Assembly: GCA_009746045.1 (NCBI GenBank)
Contig: RPFO01000127.1
Location: forward strand, 1,880,011-1,944,010
Direction of reading: 5' to 3'
DNA: 64,000 nt
DNA from: Mesostigma viride
Lineage: Eukaryota; Streptophyta; Mesostigmatophyceae; Mesostigmatales; Mesostigmataceae
Part shown: piece by piece, positions 9,755-46,173 of the stretch
Layout: every line of letters starts with the position of its first letter
How positions within the stretch are numbered: position 1 is the first letter of the stretch
Program-made: the position numbers and the translations under genes
Notes under the pieces: generated by a model
Database searches by the model: none
Told to the model about the DNA's origin: nothing
What the model saw: only the letters and a program-made list of their open reading frames with translations

Positions 9755-10192
9755 TCATCGGAGCGTAAATACTTCCAAGATGCAAAAATCCTTGCTGGCT
9801 GGCGCCGAAGCGGCGGACATCCCACTTGGTATGGGAAGTTCGGGTTTTCTTGGGAATGAGCAACGAATTTGGTGTAGTACAGTAGAGCATTGCGTCGAGG
9901 GAGGCAGACCGACGGGGAGAGCTGGGACCAGCGCGAGAGAATTGGCGTAAGCAGGAATCGATGTCGGACGAGCTGAGCTGTCGACAGCAGCTCGATTTGT
10001 TTGTCGAGGCTGCCTTTTGGTGGCCGATTGGCAAAATACTGCGTTACAGCCGTAACCGATTATACCAGCTAGCAGATGCGTCTTGAAAAGACGCATCTGA
10101 TGCAAGTAGTCCGACAAAATTTGGGGCTCGGACGCATAAGTCTGAGCTCCGCCGTCAGCCATGTCTGTTCGTGGCTCGTGGCTAAGGGCCAT
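9755..10192 (-). CDS. Unrecognised repeat-family ORF
   Basis: A 145-residue minus-strand frame. Its first third (MADGGAQTYASEPQILSDYL, HQMRLFKTHLLAG) is duplicated, with frameshifts, on the plus strand at 52130-52330, where the DNA reads MADGG...SE...SEP...LS/HS..RFF in the same order. Presence of two diverged copies suggests a mobile or gene-family origin. I recognise no known domain. The rest of the ORF is rich in Ser, Pro and Ala and may not be coding. Confidence 0.35.
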   Translation of the reverse strand: MALSHEPRTDMADGGAQTYASEPQILSDYLHQMRLFKTHLLAGIIGYGCNAVFCQSATKRQPRQTNRAAVDSSARPTSIPAYANSLALVPALPVGLPPSTQCSTVLHQIRCSFPRKPELPIPSGMSAASAPASKDFCILEVFTLR

Positions 10193-10803
10193 ACATGGTT
10201 GTTTCCTTGATACATGTACGTGGCATATTGAACTTTTGCAAACATGACAAACTTAAAAATATAGTAGTAGCAAAGACGCTGTTGGCGTCATCCGCTCAAA
10301 CCCTCTTACTCGATCAGATATATATGGTCGGCCGATATGCAGAACAAGCAGCGTTGGGTGCCGGACATTGTCAAGAAGACAACGAGTCTACATACGACCC
10401 CCCAACTGCATGTCCTATAGGATTATAGGAAATATAAAAAGCATAGTATGCATAGTTTGCGTGCAAGATTATAGCGCTCGATGCGCCTGCACTCGAGGCC
10501 CATATTTTTTTCCTAGAGCTCTGTGGCCGGATTGCATACATGTGTACATATTATTCAATCGACGTCTTGGGGAGACGTCTGGACACTATATTTTAAACCG
10601 GGGAATTCAGTGCTGCGTGGTCCCGGGCCAACCGGGACACGAGATTAGTAATTAAAATAGTAAACCTTTTCCTTTTTCCCAAGTCTAATTAAAATTAATT
10701 AGTTTGACACGGACTCTGGACACCAGGACGTACTCCATTGATCAGCAGAATGCACCTTTTTTCTTGATTCATGTAAAACCAGCATCACCACAAGAGCATA
10801 TTT

Positions 10804-12554
10804 GTTTAACCCGTGTTTTTTTAATTAGAACGCGATATATCGCGTTGTAAGCTTTTTTTAGAACGCGTATAGCACCTAAGGAAATTTTTTTTTCATGGTC
10901 ATGTATATACTTTCCTGAAAGCCCATAAATCAAAGGATTTTTTGAGCTACTCAGACCTACAAAATGCTTATTCATTAGAGAGATACACTGGTTTGAATAC
11001 AGGGGGGTCTGACCATGACCGCGATTTCTTGACCCTAGGTCACAAGTCATGTGCTTATTCACAAATGGTTCATGAAAAAAATCTGGCTTCTTGCACGAGC
11101 TATGGGCAACATATGCAGGCTCTGTGAAACAAAACTCAGGCCCATTGGGCCACTGGAGCTATTTTTCATTAGCATCACAATTACAACGCAGTACAACGCA
11201 GTGGGAAACATGAGAGCCCTTGACAACATTACGCAACGACCCGAGCCCCATAAACGGGGCCATAGTGAGCTTGGAGGGTCAAAACGTTGAACATAGGCGT
11301 TGTATAAGTTATACAGCATCAAACATGCATCAAACATCATGACTGGATGACCTAATATGACTGAATCAGGCAGCCATAGCCAAAGCATCATCCACTCTCA
11401 CAACGTGTTGAGCACATGCCTCGTGGGAATGGAGGTGCTGGGTTTTCATTCCATAACGCGTGCAATACTGAAAGAAAGAGGCACGTGTAATGCAAGGCTT
11501 GGATAGGTTGAGTGATCCATGAGCTTACATGCAGGCAAAGATGACGCTGGAATGCATGCTAGCAAATGGTGGCAAGATGCTAACAACACATGATTATACA
11601 CCATGATTATGGGCACCCAGCTGATCTTCTTGCACAATCAACGCAGTATAAACCATCAACATCCAATCCTCACGATATATGCACGGCTTGACGACGTATA
11701 CAGCACCTAAATACTGCACAACTGCAACCTGCTATGGCTGACATGCAAGCAACGTCGAGTAGGATGGCGGTCTTAGAGAGGCTGGGCAGAGGTCGGTAGA
11801 AATAAGTGGAAAACTGGAAGAAACTAGGTAGAAACACGATATACTTACGCCTGCAAGCACTATTGAGCCGGTGGCAGAGGCCATTTCCAGGAAAATACAG
11901 CATACCGTAGCAATAGCCACGGTCACGCCTTACGCTATTTGCAGGCACCATCATGCCCGGAGCTACCCGGTAAAAGTCTGCACAAATCTCGGTTTAGCCG
12001 AGAGTCCGGGCGTTCGGAATGAATAAACATGTGTTAAGAAGTCGAAACACCATGGAAATACCAAGCATGGTGCCGCAGCAGACCCGAGTCTTGACGTAAT
12101 AATATGTATGCCGGTTTCCAGGGTTTCCGCATGAAAGTTGGGTGAGAAACTGGAAAAAACTACGTTTCCTTTGCCTCAGTACCTCAACAAACTCGTAGAA
12201 ACCTAATTATCAACCTTTGAACGCATCATCATGGTCGTGCTACCCAACAGCCACTGAAATTCGCGCGAAAACTGGCGAGATCTACCTGCCGCCATCGCCG
12301 TCGTCTTCACCTTCGTCCCGCGAAAATGCCTGATTTCAGTGGTACATATTTGTTTGCAGCTGTCACAAAAAAAATACCAAAAATACCAGGATTTTTTCTT
12401 GAATTCTATATGAGATGTTTCTGACCTATCTTGAAAGTTTCAGACCAAAAATCGCATGTTTAATAGGTTTGCCACGTGTCAGATTACAACGCGATACATC
12501 GCGTTCTAACCCTACAACGCGATGTATCGCGTTGTAAAAAAACACGGGTTAAAC
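10804..12554. mobile_element. 1.75-kb terminal-inverted-repeat element without transposase
   Basis: The left end GTTTAACCCGTGTTTTTTT is the reverse complement of the right end AAAAAAACACGGGTTAAAC. Inside each end is a palindrome around CGCGATATATCGCG or CGCGATACATCGCG: once on the left (about 10829-10851) and twice on the right (12487-12536). The right boundary abuts the sequence CTTTTGTGTAAT, which also occurs at 14288 within the LINE 3' region, suggesting insertion into a LINE copy. The interior (10870-12480) has only short, unrecognised frames, so it would be a non-autonomous DNA transposon or foldback element. Confidence 0.7.
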
Positions 12555-14372
12555 TTTTGTGTAATTTTTTTTTCTAATGAGATTAGCATAGTACTCCGTG
12601 GCACATGCCTTTGCGCATGACACGCAAGCACTTACTTACTTACCACAAGAGCAAGCAATGCCGCTGCCATCACGTACAGGAAGTCATGCTCTACATGAGG
12701 CCAGCAACCTGGGTCCGCCGTGGACACCGGCAACTACCGCGCGGCGTATGCCTCCAAAGCTGCGTGCTGAAAGTCTTCATGCGTCTCCGGCCTGCTGAAC
12801 CGCATGCGTGCCAGGCTGCCGCAATGCCCATTTAGTAGGTACAAGTCCCAGATGTGGGTGGTCCTCTACCTGTTCCGTGTCCCATCGTACATTGTTGAGA
12901 TCATCCGCCAGTTCTATGAAGGGTCCCAAGCCCAGATCCGTACCGCTGACGGCGTGACTCCGGCATTCCCCCTGCACACCGGGGTGTGGCAGGGCTGTGT
13001 ACTCAGCCCCCATATCTATTCATGCATCATTATGGTGGACTATATTATGAGGCGTGCACAAGCCCGCTTTGCGCCCGGGTGGAGGGGCGCCCGCCGGGGA
13101 TCGAGATCACAGAGTACGCCAGCTATGGCGGGGTTGACCCGCCCTAGGTACCGACTGAGCGATCTGATCTACGCTGATGAAACGACGCTCGTGGAGCCGG
13201 ACCCCGGAGTCCGCCCAACTCAGAGTTGGCTAGCCAGACTGGCTAGCCGATAGCTTGTCACTGGAAGCGTGGGCGGTGGGCCGGGCTTATGATCAGCAAG
13301 AAAACGGAGGTCATGGCCAGCGGCCCTTCACCTCGCTGGGACCACCCCACCCACCCTCCTCCTGCTGGACGGCAGCCACGCCCCCCCGGCAACTCGCCTA
13401 AAGCTCCTTGGCAGCTGGCTCCCCTCCATGGCCGACGACAGCAACACCCGCATTTGCCAGGCCTGCACGTGCGGCCCTCCGCCGCCTTGACAGGTTCTGG
13501 ACATGTCGCTACCTGCCTGAGTGAGCGGCGCGAGCGCATTCTGTTCAAGGCCCTTGTCCTCAGCATCCTCCCTTATGGCTGCGAGGTGTGGACCCCGGAC
13601 CATGCAGGCGCTGAGCAAGCAGCTTGACGGCACAGTCACTCGAATGCTCCGTCACATCCTCGGCGACGTCCGCTACCAAGAGCGCCGGACCGGCCCGGGC
13701 CGAGCTCTACTGCGAGCTAGCTCCCTCTTGTCACCCATATTACCATGATCCGACACCGCCGCCGCCTCTTTGCCGGCCAGCCATCTTCAGTGCCCGCACA
13801 GATCGACCAGGTGAATACCAATGTGGGCCCTGCGGGCGGGCTTAGGACTGGCCAACCAGGTAGACATCTCCTCCTATGGCAGGGTCCCTTTGTCGCGTCG
13901 CAACCCACTGGCAAACTTGCGCGCGCCCGGCCTGCACCGACTGACGCGGCGCGACCCAGACCTATGTGACACAATTGCTTGAGGATGCAGGGCTTCTGGG
14001 ATTATCTGTACTCAGCACCCGCATGATAGACAAGGAGAAATGGGCTGCCGTCTGCGACAAGCACCTTCCTGTGGGGCATGCTCCTGTTTTCTCCCCACGG
14101 GCCCCGCGGCCCATTGGTAGAATGCAGGGTAGAAGTCCTCACCTGTGCAGGTTCATGACTGCCCCTGAGGATATCCGCTACACTACCGCCTCTTCTGCTA
14201 TTACAGTAGAGGATAGCTCAGATGAGGATTATATCCCCCTCTAGGGACTATATGGTTGGGGCATGATGCAGACGATATTTGTTTGAACTTTTGTGTAATT
14301 ATTATTTCTAATGAGATTAGCATAGTACTCCGTGGCATGCCCATGCGCATGACACGCAAGTACTTACCTGCT
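12555..14372 (+). pseudogene. Degenerate RTE-like reverse transcriptase relic
   Basis: Fragments in shifting frames match the intact LINE: RGVCLQSCVLKVFMRL (about 12740), IIRQFYEGSQAQIRTADGVT with GVWQGCVLSP (about 12900-13010), RLSDLIYADETTLVEP (motif C with YADE instead of YADD, about 13155-13200), MISKKTEVMASG, and ILFKALVLSILPYGCEVWTP (about 13540). A last frame (13966-14244) ends in SSDEDYIPL. A region of about 90 bp (GTGTAATT ... TACTCCGTGGCA) is present both before (12561-12640) and after (14291-14370) the coding relic, as expected if two copies lie head to tail and the first is reduced to its 3' end. Confidence 0.8.
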
Positions 14373-15188
14373 TATCATAGGAAGTGGCTCTCCTATATTT
14401 TACATGCCACCTAGAACCTACGAACTACAGCAGGCACCTGGCAGTCATCATCGTAGTGTGGTAGTCCCCCTTCCGCCGCCTTTCTTCTTCTGGGAATTTA
14501 CCTGGCGATGTGTTCGGGCCAAGTTGGTAGACACGTCACAACAGGCAAGCAAACAGGTGATGGCAGTAGTCAGTGGTGTGAACGACATGGTTGTGCACGG
14601 CATCGTCTGTATGATCCAGACTGGTACCAGTAATTTTTGTGGGAAATTTGGTATATAAATGTAGTCCAGCCCCCTTTTGGTAAAAATGTGGACCAAGTTA
14701 CCCAATTGCTTCAGTTCGGTTTCGCGGCCCCGCCCACCTCCATCCATCCAGCAAGGGAATATGTTCTACATGACCTCCCAACGGAATGTTATAATTTAAT
14801 TTGCTTTTTTTATTATTATTTCAGTGAGCACCGCCCTATGATGTAGCATCCTCAACAGCTGGGCTAGCAGTGACCATAGAAATGCATGCCTCAACTACCG
14901 TCGATGGTGGTTCCTACATCCCCTCAGTACCCTCTTAACCCAATTAAATAATTAATAGACACGTGACTGCGCCTCAGTACCCTCTTGCCGGAGTCAAGAC
15001 TAGTGTGGATGGCGTATGCACGTGCTGACAACCTGCATGCATGCTGCTGACGCCCCCACAATGACATTTTGAATGATGTACTTGCAGACACATGATGTTG
15101 CCACAATGACATTTTGAATGATATACTTGCAGACATGACAAACCATCAGGCTATTTGCGGATGGTAATCAAGGGGAAGAAATTGGGGG
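14373..15188. other. Non-coding stretch with a retroelement tail and a 40-bp duplication
   Basis: A LINE-like 3' tail is at about 14757-14800 (CTCCCAACGGAATGTTATAA, then TTTAATT). A 40-bp segment beginning ACAATGACATTTTGAATGAT is directly repeated at 15058 and 15102, separated by a few bases. A short CCTCAGTACCCTCTT repeat flanks an AT-rich stretch at 14923-14989. No gene is seen. Confidence 0.5.
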
Positions 15189-40582
<25,394 letters not shown>

Positions 40583-41295
40583 TTCAGTTTATAAAATGAT
40601 CTAAATTTCTTTAAACATACAACCGGCACATTTTTTTAAAAAAAACTCCCTTTTCGGAAAGACAGATTATGGATTCATACAGCAGACCGCTGTCCTGGAC
40701 AACATAGATCAGTCAAGCGCAGAACCTTGACGGTAAGTGGCAGATAGTCATTACAATTTCATTATTAATCCAGCATCAACTCCAGCGGCATTTCCACAAA
40801 GTCGCTGTTCAAAGTCATGGTCAGGCCTTGTTCTAGGATAGTTTAGAACGATGCCATTTTCACAAGGTTTGTGGAAGTGCCTGCTTTCGTTCGCCATATC
40901 CGTTTAATAACAAATAAAATTACCTACAACATCACCGTCTAAATTTGGTTGGTAGCCCTGCTGGCATCCGCACGACTGCTGGTATCCTTTACCTGGTATC
41001 CTTACGGCTTTACCTGGTGGGTAAGTTGATGTTTTTGTTGTTGTTGTCATGTTGTGTCCCACGCCGCAGAGACTCTATAGTGGCCGAGGGCAGCATTATT
41101 ACGAAGTCGAAACAAAACAAGGTCTGTCGAACCTGTATTTCACAATTCACACCCTCGACGTGAGCACCTGACGTGGGTTGACGAATGACGACTTGGGCGT
41201 GGGCACTGACGGAAGCGAAATATCTTGCATTCGCAACGTCTTGACAGGGCTAAAACCTGTGGGTATTCGCGCAGCAGCCCCACTCGATCACAGCT
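40583..41295. promoter_or_regulatory. Divergent intergenic region between kinesin-9 and PPCS
   Basis: The 713 bp between two opposite start codons must hold the promoters and 5' leaders of both genes. I see no clear TATA box or other named element. Short A- and T-rich stretches occur at 40618-40650 and 40900-40925. Confidence 0.6.
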
Positions 41296-42228
41296 ATGGG
41301 TGACACAGCGGAACGTTTGCCGAAGCCAGTGGAGCAGTTCTTCGCCGAGGCGCCTCCGCTCGGCGAGGAGGACCTGGTGAAGACGTCCGTTTACAATTTC
41401 GTTGCGAGGCATTTGAAGCGCCCTATTGTCTGCGTCACCTCTGGCGGCACCACTGTGCCGTTGGAAAAAAACACGGTCCGTTTTATTGACAACTTCAGTG
41501 CCGGCACACGGGGCGCTGCGTCTACCGAATATTTTCTGAGCAAAGGATATGCCGTGATTTTCTTGCATCGGAAGCATTCTATCCAGCCATTTGCCCGGGC
41601 ATTGCCTTCCCTGGAAACCGTGCTTGGCTGGATATCTGCCGTAGATAACGGCCAGCTCGTGTTGGCAGAGAAGCAGCATGCCGAAGAATTGAGCGAGGCA
41701 GTGGGAAGAAGGATGCAGGCAGCTGAGTCGGGATCGCTCCTGCCGGTCCAATTCACGACGCTTTACGAATACCTGCAGCTGCTTCGCATTATCGCAAAGG
41801 CGCTTGACGCCTGCGGGCCACACGCAATGCTGTACTTGGCGGCGGCGGTCTCCGACTTTTACGTGCGGGTCCCGTCAATGGCGGAGCACAAGATCCAGTC
41901 CTCCGCGGGCCCTTTGCAGCTGCATTTGGATCGTGTCCCCAAAATGCTCGGGCTTCTTCACAACCTGTGGGCCCCCCAGGCATATGTCGTCTCCTTCAAA
42001 CTGGAGACCGACGAATCCATCTTGTCCTCGAAAGCGCGCGCCTCGTTGCAGAAGTACGGCGTTAACGCGGTGGTCGCGAACCTGCTGCACAACCGCAAGG
42101 ACAAGGTCTGGATCCTGGGCCCTGACGGCGCAGAGACACTAATCGCCAGGGACCCAGACGAGAGGGACATTGAGCGCCAGATCATTGACCACTTGGTGGC
42201 CAGCCACAGGATTTTCATGGACGGCTAG
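41296..42228 (+). CDS. PPCS: Phosphopantothenate--cysteine ligase (eukaryotic PPCS)
   Basis: An intact, intronless frame of 310 residues, the usual length for the family. The enzyme joins cysteine to 4'-phosphopantothenate, the second step from pantothenate to coenzyme A, in the cytosol; eukaryotes keep it separate from the decarboxylase. Signatures: CVTSGGTTVPLE (about residues 46-57), FIDNFSAGTRGAASTEYFL (65-83), GYAVIFLHRKHSIQPF, FTTLYEYLQLLR, AMLYLAAAVSDFYV (about 177-190), VPKMLGLLHNLWAP, VVSFKLETDESIL (about 231-243) and KYGVNAVVANLL. The first ATG starts the conserved N-terminal extension, so I kept it. Divergent from the kinesin. GC-rich wobble positions look like host coding sequence. 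Confidence 0.95.
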   Translation: MGDTAERLPKPVEQFFAEAPPLGEEDLVKTSVYNFVARHLKRPIVCVTSGGTTVPLEKNTVRFIDNFSAGTRGAASTEYFLSKGYAVIFLHRKHSIQPFARALPSLETVLGWISAVDNGQLVLAEKQHAEELSEAVGRRMQAAESGSLLPVQFTTLYEYLQLLRIIAKALDACGPHAMLYLAAAVSDFYVRVPSMAEHKIQSSAGPLQLHLDRVPKMLGLLHNLWAPQAYVVSFKLETDESILSSKARASLQKYGVNAVVANLLHNRKDKVWILGPDGAETLIARDPDERDIERQIIDHLVASHRIFMDG

Positions 42229-44512
42229 GTGAAGGATGGCCTGTTGTCTACCTGATGGAAACATCAGCTGCATACCTTTTCTTGAATGGGCTGATTTTCT
42301 GTTGGAGGGGGGGAGACAAGGACCAGCGGCTGTCCTCCATGAGCATGACGGCTAACTACACGTCCATGCCAGCAAACACGGCATGATGGATGCCAGCAAA
42401 CACAGCATTGCTTGATGGATGCGTCGCTAGGCTCATGAAGTAATTCGCGCGCTGCGTGCCACCCAGACATCGGTATCCCCACACCAGGGACGTTTAGCAG
42501 GCCGCATGCCCAGCAGGGGGCCTCGTGCCTGGCGGGATGCCAGCAACTATTGTTGCCCCTGGCCATGGCATTCCCATGCCACGGCGTGTGCCTATTTTGC
42601 ATCTCATGGCATCCAGCGAGGGACCTGTCACATGGCATGGTGCTGAGGACGAAGCCCTTTGGAAACTGGACTGGCAGGAGGGCCGGTGGGGGGAGGTTTG
42701 GCGGCCCTTTTGTGAGGGCATCAAGACGGGTCGCCCACACCACAACGTGGCCGTCAGACATCTATTTATAGCCCGCTGTCCTTCACCGCATTTTGCTGCT
42801 GTTGCGGGCACCATTCCTTGCTGGCGTTGCGGGTGTCTGCACAAGAGCCTTGCCCCTACTTTTTTGCCTTTGCGTGCGTGCACCACCGCACAGAATGGTC
42901 GGCGCGCCACGTGTCGGCCTGCCACGTCATCCAAGACTTGTTGCTGCAGCAGTAGTGGGGTGGTCCACGCTCCAGCGCAGGTGGCGGCGGTCTATTGTGC
43001 CCCGGGCAGCACCACAGGGGTTTCCTTGTGCATTGCTACTGGGGCCCTGCCCACGAGTGCCCCGCGATGAAGGGATGTGCAGCTACTCATGCCCCCCAAG
43101 ACGAGATTCTGTAGCACCCCAGACGACAGGGGACCATGCAGGGGGGTATGGGTGCCCTGCTTGCCTCTACTAGCCCATGGCTGCCCAGGTCTGCTAGCCC
43201 ATGGGACATGGGAGTGTCCTGCTCTATAGTGTGTCCTATAGTGACCACAGAGCCGTGTGCCCTGCGGTTGGCATGCTGCGCGCCGGCTATGCGGTGACAT
43301 TTGCAGCATGGAGAATGGAAGCGTGCGTGGTGTGCTGCGGTCAGGGAGGGTCATGCCCAGGCAGTGTCAAATCACCCCGGCGGCATTCGGACCATTCCAG
43401 GATGGAGCGATCGTTCCAGGGCGGACTTGCGCTCCTTGATGGATGAAGGGCATGGGCGCAGCGTGCACCCCACCACGCGAACAGTAGGGCCAGATGGTAA
43501 CAAGCTCCTCCTCTCTGCCAGGCTTGTGTGTGAAGGGGGGCAGGGCTCGTGGCTAGAACTTACTGCTACCCGTGGCCAATCACCCCACTAGGAATGCTCG
43601 AAACTTACTGCTGCCGGTGGCCACGCCTTGCGGGGAATGCTTGTGTACTCATAGTGCTGGCGTCCCGCCTAATGGTGGCCGGTGGGCTACCACCATGCTG
43701 GCATGGTCTACGCATGCATGATGGTGGCCTTCTCGCTGCATGGTGGGGAAATGGCCCACCAGGTCGGGTGTTCATTGTGCACTAGGCACAGATGAGGCTT
43801 TCTGATGCACCTCTGGCCTGGCCGGGTAGGATTGGCGTACACCCGTTGTGGCGATGGTTGCAGGCAAAGTGAGCATGTGGGACCCGCGGCCTCCAGGGTT
43901 TGCCCACCAAGATATTGCCCGGGAATGTGTTGCCTTTGCTGTGGTCAACCATGAATCATGTCAGGGAGGAGGGTTACCCTGGCGCCAGTTTTTTACTAGG
44001 ACGCACAAGGGAGCTTTTTTTGAAGCAGGTATATGGCAAGGATGTTATGTGGCAGCGTAAAACAGCCGCCACAGTCATGGCTGTCCTTGACCCTTGCAGT
44101 GAGTTTGAATAGGTCTTTTGATGGACACGTATCTCCCATGTGATGCCGCAGCGCATCTATGGTGCTGTAAACTAGATGAAACATTTTAATCTCTGAGGCA
44201 TTGATGCTCTTGTACACATGTGCCAAGTACTGATAATGCCTCGGCGGCAGATGGTCAATGCACGTTCCGTGGGCAGTGCATGCATAGCGCTCATAGTATG
44301 CGCTGTGTCTGGTTTGTAGGCCCCCACACTGTATGTATATCAAGAGACAACTAGTATATGATGGTATGTGCAAGATTGGTTAAAATTCCCTGAAGTGTAA
44401 CAATATTACTTAAGGTGTCATAGCTAGCTAGCAGCCAAATCCTGTCTATCATTTGAAGGAAATGACCCGACTTGAATCCCTTCTATGGCGGATCCGTATA
44501 TCGCACCGGAGC
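42229..44512. other. No gene recognised
   Basis: Includes the PPCS 3' region. The frames at 42264-43070 and 43201-43785 show no domain, splice-compatible pattern or codon bias that I would trust. A short GGCATGATGGATGCCAGCAA-type repetition is at about 42380-42420. No tandem array, no RNA gene seen. Confidence 0.5.
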
Positions 44513-44798
44513 ATGACGCTAGTGGTGCCGGTATTTCGGGCCACAACCTCATCTGTCAAATGTCAGATTCGTAAAACCCAACGTTTGCTCGATTACCTAC
44601 GCCTCGGCGTTTTGCAATCAGCCCCAACCCCGAATACCCCGAGCAAGCGGCAGGCTCGCATCCTACGCTTGCAGGACAAAATAAATGCGATGAAAAGCAC
44701 TATTTCTACCGCTTCACTTCCCCCCTCCGTTTCACCCCCACCTCCACCCCCCGCCGCATCCACCCCCATCATCCATCGTCGTCCTCCCCTGGTGGGCC

Positions 44799-46173
44799 AT
44801 GCAGCAGGCATCCTTGGCCCTTGCCACTTTTAACACCCGCACACTGCTAGATGACGACCATAGCTGCCGGGTAGAGGAGCTAGTCGCATTCTGCATTGAG
44901 CATCGTGTATCTATATTAGGCGTCCAGGAACACCGCCGCACGGTGCCACTTGGCATGGTGAGCACTGCTCGCTTGGCGGGTGGCTGGAGGTTTTACTTTG
45001 CTGGCAGCGGTACGTCTGGCCAAGGTGGTGTTGGTCTTTTGTGTTCGCCGCTGGCAGTTGCTAGCCTCAGCACGCTTAAGTTTCTAACGCCACGCCTTAT
45101 GGTAGCACACTTCACCTCCGTCGAGGGGCGGTCTAAACACCACCTCACGGTGGGGGTGGGCTACGCACCCCATAGTGGTCTACCTGCGTTGGAACGCCAG
45201 AAGTTCTTCGAGGACTTGCATAGCCTTGAGGGGGCCACCCCGGCCCGCCACTTTTTGGTTATGCTGCTAGACGCCAATGCCACGCTCCCCGTGGGTACTG
45301 CTGGCAGTCGCTTTGCGCCTGCTGACACTGCTGCTAATGACAACACTCCCCTGTTTTCTGCCTTTTTGCGGGATAGCGGGATGGTTGCTGTCAACTGCCA
45401 CTTCCAACGTCCCTCCCAGGACTTGGTCACTTTTCGTGGCCCTAACGGCCGTCAGGCCTGTCTGGACTACGTGGTGGTACGGCAGCCCAGGTGTACCTCG
45501 GTTCTGGACACCCGAGTGTTTGACACGCCCACGGTGTGCTCTGACCACCGGTTGGTGCGCGCGACCCTTCGGCTCCGGTTCCACGTCCCCGCGCGCCGCG
45601 CCCCAGTGGTCCGCCCTGACTGGTCTGCTCTACGTCCGGTCAAGGGAGATCCTGAGGACTGGACGGACGCCGAGCACGAGCGGAACTGGTGCCGACGGAA
45701 GTACCTGTCGGCACTGGACGCCCGGGCGGACGTCGACGAGCTGGACAATGGTGCCCCCAACGCAGCCATTTTTGCGGGCTTTGCGGCCCGTGCCCCGTTG
45801 CTGGCGGCCCGGCACCTGCCGGTCATGCCCCGCCGCCGCCCCGGCCCGCTCTACCGCCAGGACCCCAAGGTCTTGGCCGCCCGGCACCGCCTCAAGCGTA
45901 ACCGGGACCCGCTGCAGAAACCATTGCTCAAGGCCGCCCTTGTGGAGGCCTACGAGCACGCTCAGGACGCGGAGGCGGCCCAGTGCATCGCGGATGCCAA
46001 GGCCTGCCAGGCTCGCAACCAGGGCAAGGACATGTGGTACCACCTCGACCGGCTCGGCGGCCGGCGGCAGCGCACCCCGGTGGAGCACACGGGGGACGGC
46101 ACGGCGCCGGTAAGCCTTGACCGCTGGTTGGCCCACAATGTTTCCTTGACCGGTGGGGCTCGCGCCCCCCCCC
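44799..46173 (+). CDS. LINE endonuclease domain (EEP/AP-like), part 1 of the polyprotein
   Basis: From Met at 44799 the protein shows the exonuclease-endonuclease-phosphatase fold in order: TFNTRTLL (residues 10-17), GVQEHRR with catalytic Glu (about 41-47), GGVGLLCSP, GVGYAPHSG, FLVMLLDANAT (Asp and Asn pair), DLVTFRGPNGRQACLDYVVV, and CSDHRLVRATL with the catalytic Asp-His. In non-LTR elements this nuclease nicks the target to prime reverse transcription. A basic linker of about 190 residues follows. The frame loses register with the reverse transcriptase at a run of nine C (46165-46173); beyond it this frame becomes Arg/Pro-rich and stops at 46274. An upstream frame, 44453-44833, overlaps the start and begins outside the element, so I do not call it ORF1. 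Confidence 0.88.

Noticed and set aside
42525-43070. 181-residue ORF downstream of PPCS
   Set aside because: No domain and overlapping frames on both strands; judged to be chance in GC-rich DNA.
44453-44833. LINE ORF1 upstream of the endonuclease
   Set aside because: It begins outside the element as bounded by the duplication and overlaps the endonuclease start; no ORF1 motif is visible.
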